Assembly (NCBI GenBank): GCA_028456385.1 | Contig: JALNQF010000037.1 | Span: 186,001 to 250,000, forward strand | Direction: 5' to 3' | DNA: 64,000 nucleotides | From: Ophiosphaerella korrae | Lineage: Eukaryota; Ascomycota; Dothideomycetes; Pleosporales; Phaeosphaeriaceae | Part shown: positions 1 to 10,643 of the stretch, piece after piece | How the letters are laid out: each line of letters starts with the position of its first letter | Position numbering within the stretch: the first letter of the stretch is position 1 | Translations under genes and position numbers: made by a program | Notes under the pieces: model-generated | The model's database searches: none | What the model was told of the DNA's origin: nothing | The model's input: the letters and a program-made list of their open reading frames with translations, nothing else

Positions 1-428
1 GGTCGTCTTCGATGATTCTGCCCTCGGCAAGCTTGTGATAAACAGTCTCTAGGAAATCTTGAACGAAGTAGGTTTCGTGATCTGGCACATCTTGTTCGAT
101 GCATATTGATACAACGGGAAATTGTCTTGTCCCTCGATAAGTCCTCAAGTGTTGTGCGATTAGTGTTGTAAGCGTTGTCTGCTCACTTCTGTCAGTTCTT
201 GATTTATGCTTGCCTGGGTATGCCAACCTTTCCGGCCCCGGGGCTGCCTATACAATGAAGCTCCCAAGTCGTTCTACTGTCTCTCCAGGTCCGAAATGCC
301 TCTTCTGCATCAAAGAACCAGTTGTAAACATCTGCGAGGATATCTGACGAAATGCTATGCGTAGACCCTAACGCCGGGTGTATGGCCCGTCTCTCTGGCA
401 CATGATCCTCATATGCTGCTGCAAACAT
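1..428 (-). CDS. NACHT-domain (STAND-class) NTPase, N-terminal part, runs off left edge
   Basis: Partial gene. Exon 1 is 428-228; exon 2 starts at 178 and is open to base 1. Exon 1 encodes about 67 residues ending in WELHCIGSPGAGK. A 49-bp intron (179-227, GT...AG) removes a short dead end, and exon 2 then continues TTLTTLIAQHLRTYRG and PVVSICIEQDV. Together these give a complete Walker A loop (GSPGAGKTT) followed by the strand and helix pattern of a fungal NACHT domain. Such proteins usually carry ankyrin, WD40 or TPR repeats after the NACHT and act in self/non-self recognition and regulated cell death (family knowledge). The C-terminal sensor lies outside the window. The ATG at 428 is the first in frame, but the frame is open upstream, so an earlier exon is possible. 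Confidence 0.8.
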
Positions 429-1027
429 TTTCTGATGGCTCAGATAATTAGGACTGAGTCGGGAATCTGCGTCCGTAGGATCAGGCAGAGACCGTAGAAC
501 AAGGCTGTGTTAGTTAGTAACATTACACGACCTGGGTTTAAAAACCACTAACTGTAAGCTGACAAGCACTAGTACCCACTTGGAGTGCAGGGATGATTAT
601 TTAGGGTTGCTAACATAATACAGTCCATCAGCCAAGCTCACCGGCTTTGCCACGTTCTCAATCATGCTGTGCAACAAGTCAGCTAGATGTTGGTGTCTGG
701 TGCTCCGATGCTTATACTATGGGATGAGTGAGTGTTGCTGATAGAAGCGGACGAATTTCTCTGTACTACGGAGTACTGCACACTTATGCCCATTGCTTGA
801 ATCTGGACTAGCGCAACCGGCCTAATACGAGGTTATCTCCACATTTGCCCCTGCAGAGAGTCCTAAAATATATGCATTGAGGCGGTAAATGCAGCCCCCA
901 AAAAAATAGTAGTAATAAGTATGTAGGCTATTCCAAAAGGTAGGGGTTCGTGGAGAGTGCTATTTTATCATTCCAGTTTCCAACTGCAGTCGTTCATTGT
1001 CCGTCTTTTTCTCGCCTCTCTTTCATT
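429..1027. other. Divergent intergenic region, 599 bp
   Basis: Separates the leftward NACHT gene from the rightward S41 peptidase. I see no supported gene. An AT-rich TATA-like stretch lies near 864-872, about 160 bp before the peptidase start. A lone TACGGAGTA motif lies near 765-775; it resembles the end sequence of the MITEs at 45-47 kb, but no element is attached to it. An upstream exon of the NACHT gene could be hidden here. Confidence 0.5.
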
Positions 1028-3617
1028 ATGTTGGTCCAACGGGTCACATTAGCAGCTTTGGCGGCGCTCGGATATGCCCGCTCCCTCCCGAACACAATTC
1101 GGCCGCGACAGGCAGATGCTTCGAGGCCTGAGGCAACAATCTGTGGCCAGATTATTGATGAAGTCAACAATGGTAAGTTGCATGTTGCATGTACTTTTGC
1201 TGTTCGACGACCTGACTTCAACAGGCTCCCAGTTATTCTGGGCTTCAGATGCCTACGCATGTCTGACCAGTGTACCTTTCAACCCTGCGGTTGCGACGCG
1301 TTTTATCAAGTACTGGAACGAAACCATCCAATTTCAAAGTACTCTCGCATACCTAAAGAACCCCCCTCCGGGCTATCAGCAACCTGCAGTTGATGTTGTT
1401 GCAGAGCTCAATAGGATCCAGCAACGAGTCAATGCCGGCTCATATTCAAATCAATATGACTTTGAGACCGAATTTCAATTACTAGCCTATGCTGTGCATG
1501 ATAGCCACGTCCACCTTTCCGCAGGGGCCCTCTCTGCCTTTTCTTTTGCGAGTCCCTACGAAATCGCATCTGTATCGATTGACGGCAAGCAAACACCAAA
1601 GGTGTACATCACTCAAGACATACTTGATGCCCCCGTATACAACTTTACGCCTTCCGCAATAACTAGTATCAACGGAACAGAAGTCAACGCATTTTTAACC
1701 AAATACGCCGCATTAAACTCTTGGGGCTATGTCGAGCCTAACGCAGAGTGGAATGCCCTAATGTCTCATCCGACGCTGGATATTCGAGGTGGCATGACTA
1801 CATTTTCAGGAGGAGGCACCTTTTACCCAGGAGACGACCTAACATTTACCTTCGAAAACAAGACATCCCTCGACACATTCTGGGTAGCCATTTATAATGA
1901 ACCAGCAAACTACACTGGTCCCTTGACGACAGGCGGCGACTTCTACAACTACTTCGTCCTCGGCTTGATCCCTGACTCCTTCGATGCAACAAAGATTATC
2001 CTCCCAGAACTGACAGATGACACAGTCACTGCATCGAAGAGTTGGTTTAATGAGAGCTTTGAAGCCTTCCCCGAAGACCCCGATGTTGTGCAAGAAGATC
2101 TCGGTTTGTTTGGTACTGGTCTTGTTACGGGCTACTTCTATAAGAACATCTCGACTGGTGTGCTGAGTCTTCCAAGCTTCAATGCTGTGCCAGTATCGAT
2201 TGGTAACTACAGCCAAGCCATTAGTTCCTTTGTCGGTAATGCCTCAGAGGCGAACCTGACCCGAATCATTATCGACCTCCAACGAAACCCCGGTGGCGCC
2301 ACGCTGCTTGCATTCACTACATTCAAGACCTTCTTCCCAGATCTAGTTCCATTCGCCGGAAGCCGAAGACGTAGCTTCTCCATGGCCAATGCTATAGGCA
2401 CGGCAACTACAAATTACTGGAATTCGCTAGATGAAAAGGACGAGGCTTCATGGGCGCTCAAACAAGAACTTGCGGCTGACGAATGGGTTATCACCACTCG
2501 TCTCAACGCTGCTACTGGTAAAAACTTTACAAGCTGGAAGGAGTACCAAGGTCCAATCACTGCCAACGGTGACACTTTCTCACTCACTGAACGATACGAT
2601 CTTTCCAATGTAGTCTTCGATACGGCTGCCTTCGACGAGTGGTACCCTACAGGGTTTCTTCCCGACGCCCCCAAGTATTCCATCGAGGACCGTCCTTTCA
2701 GCCCTGACCAGATTGTCCTCCTTACTGATGGCCTTTGTGCATCTGCATGCTCACTGTTCGTCGAAATGATGACCCGTTTGGGCGTGAGGACGATCGTCGC
2801 TGGAGGCCGTCCAGCGACTGGGCCAATGCAAACAGCCAGTGGTAGCCGAGGCGCAATTTCCTACTCTGCGACCAGCTTGGATAACGACATGAGCTATGCT
2901 AGAGTTCGTGATCGCTCTACAGAGGCAATAATTCCCGAGATCCGAGAGACTGGTATATTCACGAATGCTATGGGATTCAATATTCGCGACCAGATCAGGA
3001 AAGATGAGACAAGCCCTCTACAATTCAAATACGAAGCCGCCGACTGCCGCATATACTACACGCTCAAGAACCTCTACGACATGAAACAGCTGTGGCAAGA
3101 TGTCGCAACCGCTGCCTTCATCGACCCATCAAAGTGCGTCGATGGCTCTCGGAACTTCTCAACCACCAACAACACCTCCCCCAGCCCGCCTCCAAAACCC
3201 CAAGACCAAAAGCCGATTCTCAGCCTGAACAATACCAGCGCCCGACTACTCCAATTCGACGAAACCCCCGGTGATGGATTTAGAAGCGGAGACTTCCGCA
3301 ACGGCAACCCTGATTACGTCCCTTGTTCTCCCAGTGGATCATGCGCCACGGGAACAACATGCGGCAACGCCCCCATAAGATGCGAAGGCGAAGCCGAAAC
3401 CAACAAGAACATATGTCTACTCAAATGCTCGAGCGTGGATCGCTATTGCCCGGGCGGAGGTGTCTGCAAACTGGTCGATCAGAAGGGAGAAACCAAGGTG
3501 GCAGGCTTTGGCCAAAAACGCGAACAGGTCAATTTTAAGCAGAACGTAACGCCGGGATGGTGTTATCCGGGTGTGGGCACGAAGAAGTTGGGCTGTACTA
3601 AGAATCCAAAGGCGTAG
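1028..3617 (+). CDS. Secreted S41 family (CPAF/tail-specific protease-like) peptidase
   Basis: Two exons, 1028-1172 and 1225-3617, joined over a 52-bp intron (GTAAGT...ACAG); 845 aa. The ATG at 1028 opens a hydrophobic signal peptide (MLVQRVTLAALAALGYARS) followed by a possible propeptide with a PRQ site. The middle holds the S41 fold. The segment TDGLCASACSLFVEMM near residues 550-565 is the conserved strand-turn-helix carrying the nucleophile serine (S555 or S558), followed by a Gly-rich GGRPATGPMQ loop. An upstream segment resembles the CPAF PDZ-like domain. The last 130 residues are Pro/Asn-rich and then Cys-rich (CSPSGSCATGTTCGNAPIRC and more), suggesting a disulfide-bonded extracellular tail. 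Many NxT/S sites fit secretion. The family is sure; substrate and role are unknown. Confidence 0.87.
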
Positions 3618-3998
3618 TCACCTCTCCCTATCTGTTTGGATACCAATACACATAGACGATATAATCATAATTTTATATTACACCTATATCCATCCACTTG
3701 GCTTGTACAGTATGTGATTAAATTTTAAATTTTTTGGTGGCTGTGGTTTCAATTAACTTTTTGTAGTACGCACGTCTTCGCATCATGGTAGCGCCATCTG
3801 TGATAGCCAGCGACCCCTTGGCTTTTGGTTCGTTCAAGCACCACTTTGTTCTATTAGCGGTCAAGGTTATACCTGTTATGGTGTGATTAGATCGTAGCAT
3901 ATGAGAGTGATATTAACTTGCAGAACATCAAGTACATGTATTTCATTGGTGACTATAGACATCTACTCAACACGGTTGGTCTGGGTAAATGCCAACAG
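3618..3998. other. Convergent 3' region
   Basis: 381 bp between the convergent stops of the S41 peptidase and the TPC1 carrier. AT-rich (for example ATAATTTTATATTAC near 3665), fitting 3' UTRs and polyadenylation signals. No gene seen. Confidence 0.5.
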
Positions 3999-5106
3999 CT
4001 AATCGTTCGCATGCTGCTCGTCAAAAGCAAGCATAACTCCCATTACCCGCTCATAGGTCCACATGGTAACTGCACTAGCCGGCGCCGCCTTGAGCAAACT
4101 GACAGCCAAGCCTCGATACAGTCCTCGGCGTCCCTCATGCTTCCAAATATGTCGAAGGGTCATGAGAACGCCAGTATAAGTAGGTATATTCCTATGCACA
4201 TAACGAGCTCGATTTGGGCCCTGCACCTGCAATCGCTTTCTCGTCGTATCGAGAGGATACACGACTGTCTTGGATAGAACACTTGCCACAATACCTGCCA
4301 CAGCATGTGAGCTCCCGAGTGGGAGGGGTAGAGGGGAGGCAGCCATGATTGGCTTGAGGCTCTCGTAGCTGGTGAAGAGGAGGCCCATGTACGGTACAAT
4401 CTGACTCACGCCTGCTCCAAGGCCACGGAAGAAGCCTTTGGGTCCTTCCTGCTGGGCGATATCTTTCACAGATGCGAGGATGGACGTGTACACGCGGTCG
4501 TTGCCCTGCGCGGCAAAGCGTGTGCGCAGAAGGTCGAGGGGATAAGTGATGGTTGTGCCAGCAGCGCCAGCAGCAGCACCACTGACGAAGGACACTGCAG
4601 AGTTAGGAAGTGCATATGGTGGGGGAATAGCCTCGAGCAGATGCGACATGTACGTGTAGGCTGAGAACTGCACACCCCCGTAGGTCAGATAGAGGAGCTC
4701 GGCAGGAATATTGCCCTTCCATAGACCAGTAACACCCTCCTCGCGCAGAATCTGCTTGAAGGTGCCCAAGGTGCCCTTGTACACGGGGCCCTGCAGACCA
4801 CGGTAGCTGTTGGGGTCGGACAGTGAGTGGATTTGCAGCTGGAGGCGGATCTTGATGACGTCGAGGGGCGCAATCACGAAGCTGTAGCAACCATCAGTCG
4901 GCGGCCATCACCAAAAGGCGGCAAAAGCGCTGCGTACCGCGACACGAGGCCGGCCACCCCACCTGCAACCACCACCTGTCGCTGGGAGCCCTGGAGAGCA
5001 ATCACATCAGCACGTGCTCCCCCGCATCCTCATAATTGCGCAGACAGGGAACGTCTGCCATCTCATCTCATACCTCATGCTTGAGCTGTGCGACACGCTC
5101 AGACAT
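3999..5106 (-). CDS. TPC1: Mitochondrial thiamine pyrophosphate carrier
   Basis: Three exons on the minus strand: 5106-5074, 4990-4938 and 4881-3999; 322 aa. The two 5' mini-exons (33 and 53 nt) were recovered by reading [12 protein letters not shown], then [18 protein letters not shown], which joins in frame to [15 protein letters not shown] and completes the first carrier repeat. Three mitochondrial carrier signatures are visible: [18 protein letters not shown] and PLDTTRKRL, each at the end of an odd transmembrane helix. Spacing and length match the fungal Tpc1 group, which imports thiamine pyrophosphate across the inner mitochondrial membrane. It shares a 219-bp divergent promoter with the dioxygenase at 5326. 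Assignment to TPC1 rather than another carrier rests on overall sequence style ([29 protein letters not shown]). Confidence 0.9.
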
Positions 5107-5325
5107 GCGCCCAGCGCCTGGAGTCTAGACAGAGCCGGAACGCGTGCCACGATGCTGCGCGCTAGGTGTGTATCAACTACCGGCCGGTGGATTTGTAACA
5201 GAGTCTGTGCCGGAGAAATGGGGGGAGAGTCGATGTTATAAACCTCGGTCTCGGGTCGACAATTTCCAAGAGTCGGCCTTTGAAAAGGAAACGCAGCCCC
5301 GCGGCCGACTCGACGGCCGCACGCC
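5107..5325. promoter_or_regulatory. Short bidirectional promoter between TPC1 and the carnitine-type dioxygenase
   Basis: 219 bp separate the two divergent start codons, so both promoters and both 5' UTRs must fit here. No TATA box is obvious; the sequence is GC-rich close to the right-hand start. Confidence 0.6.
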
Positions 5326-6834
5326 ATGTCTTTGACCCTCACCACCAAATTGCCCCTGCGGTCCATTCCTGCGAGGGTGCCTGTGTCGAATTGCAGCAGA
5401 GCTTCCTCGCTGCAAAAAAGACAGTTTTTCTTCAAGTCGTTCTGGAGCAGGTCTCCTAGTAAAGTTGATTTCGCCAATTGGAGCCGAGACACCCATGGAC
5501 CGACCCGGCCAAGCAAGGCGGAGCTCAAAGCACAGCAAGAACAGGAATTGAGAGAAAATAAAGAGCAGGAACATCTGGTCCATGATGAAACAAACATTGG
5601 CCAGGTGGACGGCAAACCTGCGCAACATATCGCCGTGACCATCGACGGCGATCCCAAGATATTTGACTCTGTTTTCCTGCGAGACAGTTGCCCATGTCCC
5701 CTCTGCAGGGACCCACACAGCAAGCAAAAACTCTTCCAGAGCTCGGATATCCCGGTAGACTTGGAAGGAAGCTGCAAGACAGTAGTTGATGAGCACAAGG
5801 GCCTTTCAATCGAACTCACGTGGAAGGGTGATGTAAAAGGCTACGGCCCAGAGCACCGCACCCGACACTCAATCGACTGGCTACGACGAGCCCTCAACAC
5901 CGAAGTCGAACTCAGAGGCGGCGTCCGAACCGACGACCGCATTCTCTGGGACAAGCAAAAAATCACCAAAAACAACAAATGGATTGACTACGCCGCCTAC
6001 ATGACGCAAGACGAAACGCTCTTCGACGCCCTCACCCACCTCCACCAATACGGCCTCCTCTTCCTCAAAAACGTGCCCGAATCCGAGCAATCCGTCGTCG
6101 CCCTCGCCTCCCGCATCGGCACTCTCAAAGACACCTTCTACGGCCGCACCTGGGACGTCCGCTCCAAGCCGCAGGCCGAAAACATTGCGTACACGCCGCA
6201 ATTCCTCGGCCTCCACATGGACCTCCTGTACACGTCCAACCCACCCCACCTCCAGCTCCTGCACTCGCTGCGCGCCCGCACTCCCGGCGGCGAATCCTTC
6301 TTCAGCGACAGCTTCCACGCCGCCCACCAGCTGCACCGCCAGTCCGCCACCCACTTCCGCTCCCTCTGCACCTTCCCGGTCACATACCACTACCACCATG
6401 CCGCGCACCACTACCACTTTACCCGCCCCGTCATCGACCTCTTCCCCGCGCCCCGCTACGCCGAGCCCGAACACACCAACCTGGCTCTGCGCCGCGTAAA
6501 CTGGAGTCCCCCCTTTCAAGCCCCCTTCGAGGCCCGCATCGGCTCTAGCAACGCTAGTTCGCTGCGCGCTTTTGTCGCTGCGAGTCATGCGTATGAGCAG
6601 CTGCTGAGTAGCGAGGAGAATTTGTTCGAGTACAGGCTGGAGGAGGGTGAGTGTGTGGTTTTTGATAATCGGCGCGTGTTGCATGCGAGACGGGCGTTTG
6701 ATCCGACCAAGGGGGAGCGGTGGCTCAAGGGCGCGTACGTGGATGATGATGTGTTTTTCTCGCGGTTGAGGGTGTTGAGGGAGAGGTTTGAGGGGAGGTG
6801 GGTTGCGGATGGGGTGGAGCGGTGGAAGGTGTAG
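5326..6834 (+). CDS. Gamma-butyrobetaine / trimethyllysine dioxygenase (TauD family, carnitine biosynthesis)
   Basis: Single exon, 502 aa. The N-terminus (SLTLTTKLPLRSIPARVPV, then RQFFFKSFW) is basic and hydroxylated like a mitochondrial presequence. Next comes the small DUF971-type zinc domain of this family, with DSCPCPLCRDPHSK supplying Cys/Cys/Cys ligands near residues 120-130. The TauD/TfdA domain follows: the iron-binding HxD is H297-x-D299 in LGLHMDLLY, the distal histidine is H453 in RRVLHARRAF, and the arginines after it fit 2-oxoglutarate binding. Family members hydroxylate gamma-butyrobetaine or trimethyllysine in carnitine synthesis; the sequence alone does not decide which. The 3' half is very C-rich in third positions and generates long spurious antisense frames. 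Confidence 0.88.
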   Translation: MSLTLTTKLPLRSIPARVPVSNCSRASSLQKRQFFFKSFWSRSPSKVDFANWSRDTHGPTRPSKAELKAQQEQELRENKEQEHLVHDETNIGQVDGKPAQHIAVTIDGDPKIFDSVFLRDSCPCPLCRDPHSKQKLFQSSDIPVDLEGSCKTVVDEHKGLSIELTWKGDVKGYGPEHRTRHSIDWLRRALNTEVELRGGVRTDDRILWDKQKITKNNKWIDYAAYMTQDETLFDALTHLHQYGLLFLKNVPESEQSVVALASRIGTLKDTFYGRTWDVRSKPQAENIAYTPQFLGLHMDLLYTSNPPHLQLLHSLRARTPGGESFFSDSFHAAHQLHRQSATHFRSLCTFPVTYHYHHAAHHYHFTRPVIDLFPAPRYAEPEHTNLALRRVNWSPPFQAPFEARIGSSNASSLRAFVAASHAYEQLLSSEENLFEYRLEEGECVVFDNRRVLHARRAFDPTKGERWLKGAYVDDDVFFSRLRVLRERFEGRWVADGVERWKV

Positions 6835-7274
6835 GTGGGTTTTTGGGTTGCATTGCGTGGCGTTTGGGTGGTGGGAGAGGCTTACATTACATGATTTGCG
6901 TGGGAGGGGAATGTCGTTTAGTTCCGTATCATCATCATCCAGAGTGGCAGTTGTAGAAATTCAATCGACATGGATTTACTTCAGCTCTACATATTCACCA
7001 CCTCCATGTCCCATAGGTGAACAAGGTTTTAGCCGAGATGAATTCACATTTGCAAATTCATCATGTATATTTACACGTATTTTCACATTGTATATAATGT
7101 ACATAGTCTAGGTGGCACGCAGCCCACCACCTGCCCACGAGCCGGGTATTTTCTATACACATCCATCCCTACCTCCGGGGATACTCACAGAATGGAGTCC
7201 AGTTCATATCTATTGAAACAAAGTTGGTTGAAACAGAATAAAAGGAAAGTTTTAATGACGGTGGTGGCTTTTCC
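6835..7274. other. Convergent 3' region
   Basis: 440 bp between the convergent dioxygenase and LETM1 genes. AT-rich around 7040-7110 (TATATTTACACG, TTGTATATAATGTAC), typical of fungal 3' UTR and polyadenylation sequence. No gene seen. Confidence 0.5.
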
Positions 7275-9009
7275 TCACTCCTTCTTCGGAGCGGGCTTTT
7301 CTTCCTGGGCATTTTCGCCTTTTCGTGCCCGCTCGTCTTGTTCGGTTTGTTCGGCGCTTCCGCCGGTCAAGCCGCCAGTGCTGGCTTCAGCCTCGCTGCT
7401 TTCCGCTTCTTTGGCCTCCTTGGCTTCTTTGGATTCTTCGGTAGAGTGCTTTGGCTTGTCGTCTTCGTCAATGTCTTCGTGATCCTTGGGAGAAGACGCA
7501 GCTTTGTGTTCCGTGGAGGTTTGCAAGTTTTCCTCCTCGATAAGCTCTTGCTGTTCCTTGAGGACTTCGAGACGCTGCTTGTTGGTGGCCGCGCCTTCGG
7601 CAGTATGTACCTCGAGCTCAATCTCGTGGTACAATTCCTCAGGAATGCTTGACAAAACTGCCTCAAGTGCCTCAATCTGAGAGGTCATCTCTGCCTCCTT
7701 GCCTTGCGCGTAGACAAATGCGTTGGCAAGGACTAGGAGAGTAGATGGCACTCCGTGCTTGAGACGGAGATCGAGCCAAGAACTGAGGTCATCCCGTAAT
7801 CGGGCAGGTGAGACACCATAAGTGCGTAGGCCGCGGCTTGCGCATGCGGTCTGGAGCTCTGGGACGGAGAGTGAGTCGATGCCTTCATATGCAATGGACC
7901 TATCATCGCGCTTGATCTGGCGCATGCGAACTCGGACCTGGTAGCGGAGAATGTTGTCTGTGCCGAACGAGGGGATGTTCATGTATCGGCAAATGGAGAC
8001 AAGCTGGGGTCTGGAAAGATTGTCCAGGGTCAGGTCGTCCTTGAAGATCTTGCACACCTTGATAATGTCTTCAGCAGAAGGCTTTTCGCCAGTCATTCGG
8101 ACCTGTTAATAGGTGAGTAAGATGGGTAGAGGTCGAAATTATGCAGCATACCTTGCGGAAGAAAGCCGAGAACTCCTCCTTCTTTGCGTTTTCGGCCGAG
8201 ATTGGCAGACCTGTCTCCTTCAAGGTCTGGCGGAGGAAGTCGCTGACGTCTTTCCGGGTGGCGCGGAGGGTCTTGGCTTTCATGTCTTTGGATGACTGGC
8301 CCTCGAAAGTGGAGGGAAGCATGTTGGGGAAGAGCTTCAAGGCTACGGGGAGCAGCAATTCTGCAAAAGGAACAATGACAAAGGGAAGAAAAGGGATCAA
8401 GCGTCCGAGATCCTGCACGGTACGCTGTAGCTGTCGACGCTCTCGTCGAGTAAGCTCGTAGCCAGCAGCCATTTTCAAAGCCAGCTTGGAGCTGATGCGC
8501 ACCTCGGCGACGAGCAGTTTGGTGCCGTCCCAGTAGTGCAGCAGCTCCTTCTTGATCTTCTGGCCGAGGGTCAGCTTGGTCTTGTCCTCCTCCTTCTTTG
8601 CCAGCGCCTTCTTCTCGGCCGAAGTATCGACATCGGCCTTCTCCTTGGCCAGTTCTATCAGCGTTTGGGCATCCTGCGCGACTGTCTTGGGGTGGGCGGT
8701 TGGGCCCGCCTTGGGGACGATGGTGTCTTTCTCAAGCGGGGTAGATTCCTTCTTGGGCGGCTGCGGCTGCTGCTGCTGCTTCGTTTGCTCCTGCCTGGGG
8801 AGTGGTTTGCTAGCTTGCTTGGCATCGAAGCCAGGAGGCGGAAAGTTTTGTGGCGATGACGTCGACTCGGTTTGCAGCGCCCGGAGAGGAATGAGGATGG
8901 ACACGGCTGGGAGGTGCCTTTGCACGGGTCTATGGGGGCGTATTGACGTTCGTACGCCTGCCCTGAAGACTGCGGGCGCTGCCCGGGAGGCAGCTCTAGT
9001 GGCATACAT
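7275..9009 (-). CDS. LETM1-domain inner mitochondrial membrane protein (Mdm38-like)
   Basis: Two exons, 9009-8152 and 8102-7275, around a 49-bp intron (8103-8151); 561 aa. The join gives AFFRK-VRMTGEKPS, continuing the LETM1 domain. The N-terminus (MYATRAASRAAPAVFRAGV) is a clear arginine-rich presequence, followed by a Gln/Pro-rich linker. The core holds KKELLHYWDGTKLL, the hydrophobic segment LIPFLPFVIVPFAELLLPV with its embedded proline (the single LETM1 membrane helix), and the RPQLVSICRYMNI and LPDxL-type ribosome-binding segments. The C-terminal 150 residues are acidic, with coiled-coil character (RLEVLKEQQELIEEEN) and Glu/Ala/Lys repeats. The family handles K+/H+ exchange and mitoribosome-linked protein insertion. 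Divergent partner of the adenylate kinase gene. Confidence 0.93.
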
Positions 9010-9660
9010 GGCTGCCTGGGCAAAGCCTTTTCAGGAGTGACGTATGGGGCGGCGAAGGGTGCGAAGTCAGCAAGTAGAAGGCGGATGGCAAGGAATTGGT
9101 GCGAGGGAGGAAGAAAGACGAAAGACAAAAGAAGAGGGACGGTTTGCTGGCGAAGTGACTGCGCTGACGCAAGAAGCCGTTCACGGCGAGACGGGGTTTG
9201 GCGTTTTGCGCTGTCCTCTGCGGGCCAGGCACACACAATCCAGAGCCAGGCCAGGGGTCCCGCGTGTGGATGACAGAGCGAGGGGCTGCAAGGTTTAGCC
9301 GGTTATTGCCGAGCACGCCGTGGGCCATCACGCTGCCCTGATCTGTCTCCGAAAGATGGAGAATCCCGGATTGAGGTCGACGACTAGCCATCACGCTGGC
9401 CATCCCACTCACCTCCCGCCCTCAGCCATTCCTCCTCCTTCCAGACCGTCTGCATGCGCCAAGCCTGATATTCTCCATTCCTTCCCTTGCTGTGCCTAAC
9501 TGTATTTTCTACCCACATTTTGGTCATTTTCACCATGGACATTTCCTAGTGACAGCCGACTGCGGAGGCCCGGACTAACGAACGATTGCACTGCTATTTT
9601 GACTGTACCCTGAGCGCATATTTTTACTAGCTGCTACGAGCCATATCATACATAGCTGCC
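9010..9660. promoter_or_regulatory. Bidirectional promoter between the LETM1 and adenylate kinase genes
   Basis: 651 bp between two divergent starts. Pyrimidine-rich stretches occur on the rightward side (9425-9500). No further gene is supported; the open frames here lack domains. Confidence 0.5.
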
Positions 9661-10529
9661 ATGGCTGCTCCCAGTCTGTCGAGGGCGGCGCGCATAATTC
9701 TGGTCGGCGCACCAGGAGTCGGCAAGGGCACGCAGAGCGAGCGCCTGATGAAGCGGTTCCCTGATCTCTCGTCAATCAGTTCTGGCGACCTGCTCCGGAA
9801 AAATGTTAGGGAGCGGACGCCGCTGGGTACGTTCCTTTTCATCGCTCTCGCTACCAAGCCATTTTCCAACATGATGCAGGTATCCAGGCCGAACACAAGA
9901 TGAAATCCGGCGCACTAGTGCCAGACACGATGATATTGCGACTAATTGTCAACGAACTCACAACACGCGGTTGGATACGAGACAGCGCTCTGCGGCCATA
10001 TGCTGTCTATTCCAGCTCAGTCGCCATGGAAGACATGACTGTCGACTCGGTCATTGTCCCCTCCGGACTGCGAACCTCACGTTACACCTTCTCGGAGCAT
10101 CCCTCGGCTTCCTTCATCCTTGATGGATTTCCCCGGACCGCGGTACAGGCAGTCCAGCTAGCCGACATTGTGCCCATCAACCTGGTGGTCAACATCAACA
10201 CGCCTAGTGACATCATCATCGACCGGATATGTAACCGGTGGGTGCACGAGGCGTCAGGGCGAGTATACAACACAACCTTTAATGCGCCCAAGGTCGAGGG
10301 CAAGGACGATGTCACGGGCGAGCCCCTTACACGGCGGGCCGACGATGACCCCGAAGTGTGGAAGGCACGACTGAAGAGCTTCAACGAGAACAACGCACCT
10401 CTCCTCGACCACTACGACAAAATGGGCGTGCTATGGACGGTCGAGGGCAACAGCAGCGACGAGATCTCGCCCAAGCTGTTTGAAGAGTTTGGCAAGCGAT
10501 TTGGCGTTGTTGACGTTGTTGACAATTGA
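9661..10529 (+). CDS. ADK2: GTP:AMP phosphotransferase, mitochondrial adenylate kinase 3-type
   Basis: Two exons, 9661-9826 and 9880-10529, with a 53-bp intron; 271 aa. The join restores [14 protein letters not shown]. The P-loop is G16-A-P-G-V-G-K-G-T24. The NMP-binding segment SSGDLLR, the core ILDGFPRT and the LID segment ([31 protein letters not shown]) are all present. The LID lacks the four zinc cysteines, as in eukaryotic AK3. Between ELTTRGW and [11 protein letters not shown] lies an insert of about 35 residues rich in Ser/Thr/Val that shorter AK3 enzymes lack; I recall similar inserts in other filamentous ascomycetes. The enzyme regenerates GDP/ADP from AMP in the matrix. Confidence 0.93.
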
Positions 10530-10643
10530 CGCTGGTAGGCGTGGTTTGCAGTTTCCTGCTTCATTCACTGTAAATATTGGCAGCCCGGCCCATTGCAGAG
10601 TGGCATTCGATAGCAACTATTAATTATCTGTCCGTCTCTCGCT

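Noticed and set aside
4603..4890. Alternative start of the TPC1 carrier inside its large exon
   Set aside because: Starting there would remove half of the first carrier repeat; two upstream mini-exons restore it in frame.
5881..6684. 267-codon antisense frame in the dioxygenase gene
   Set aside because: Same cause: C-rich third positions of the sense gene. The translation is repetitive Val/Glu/Gly with no motif.
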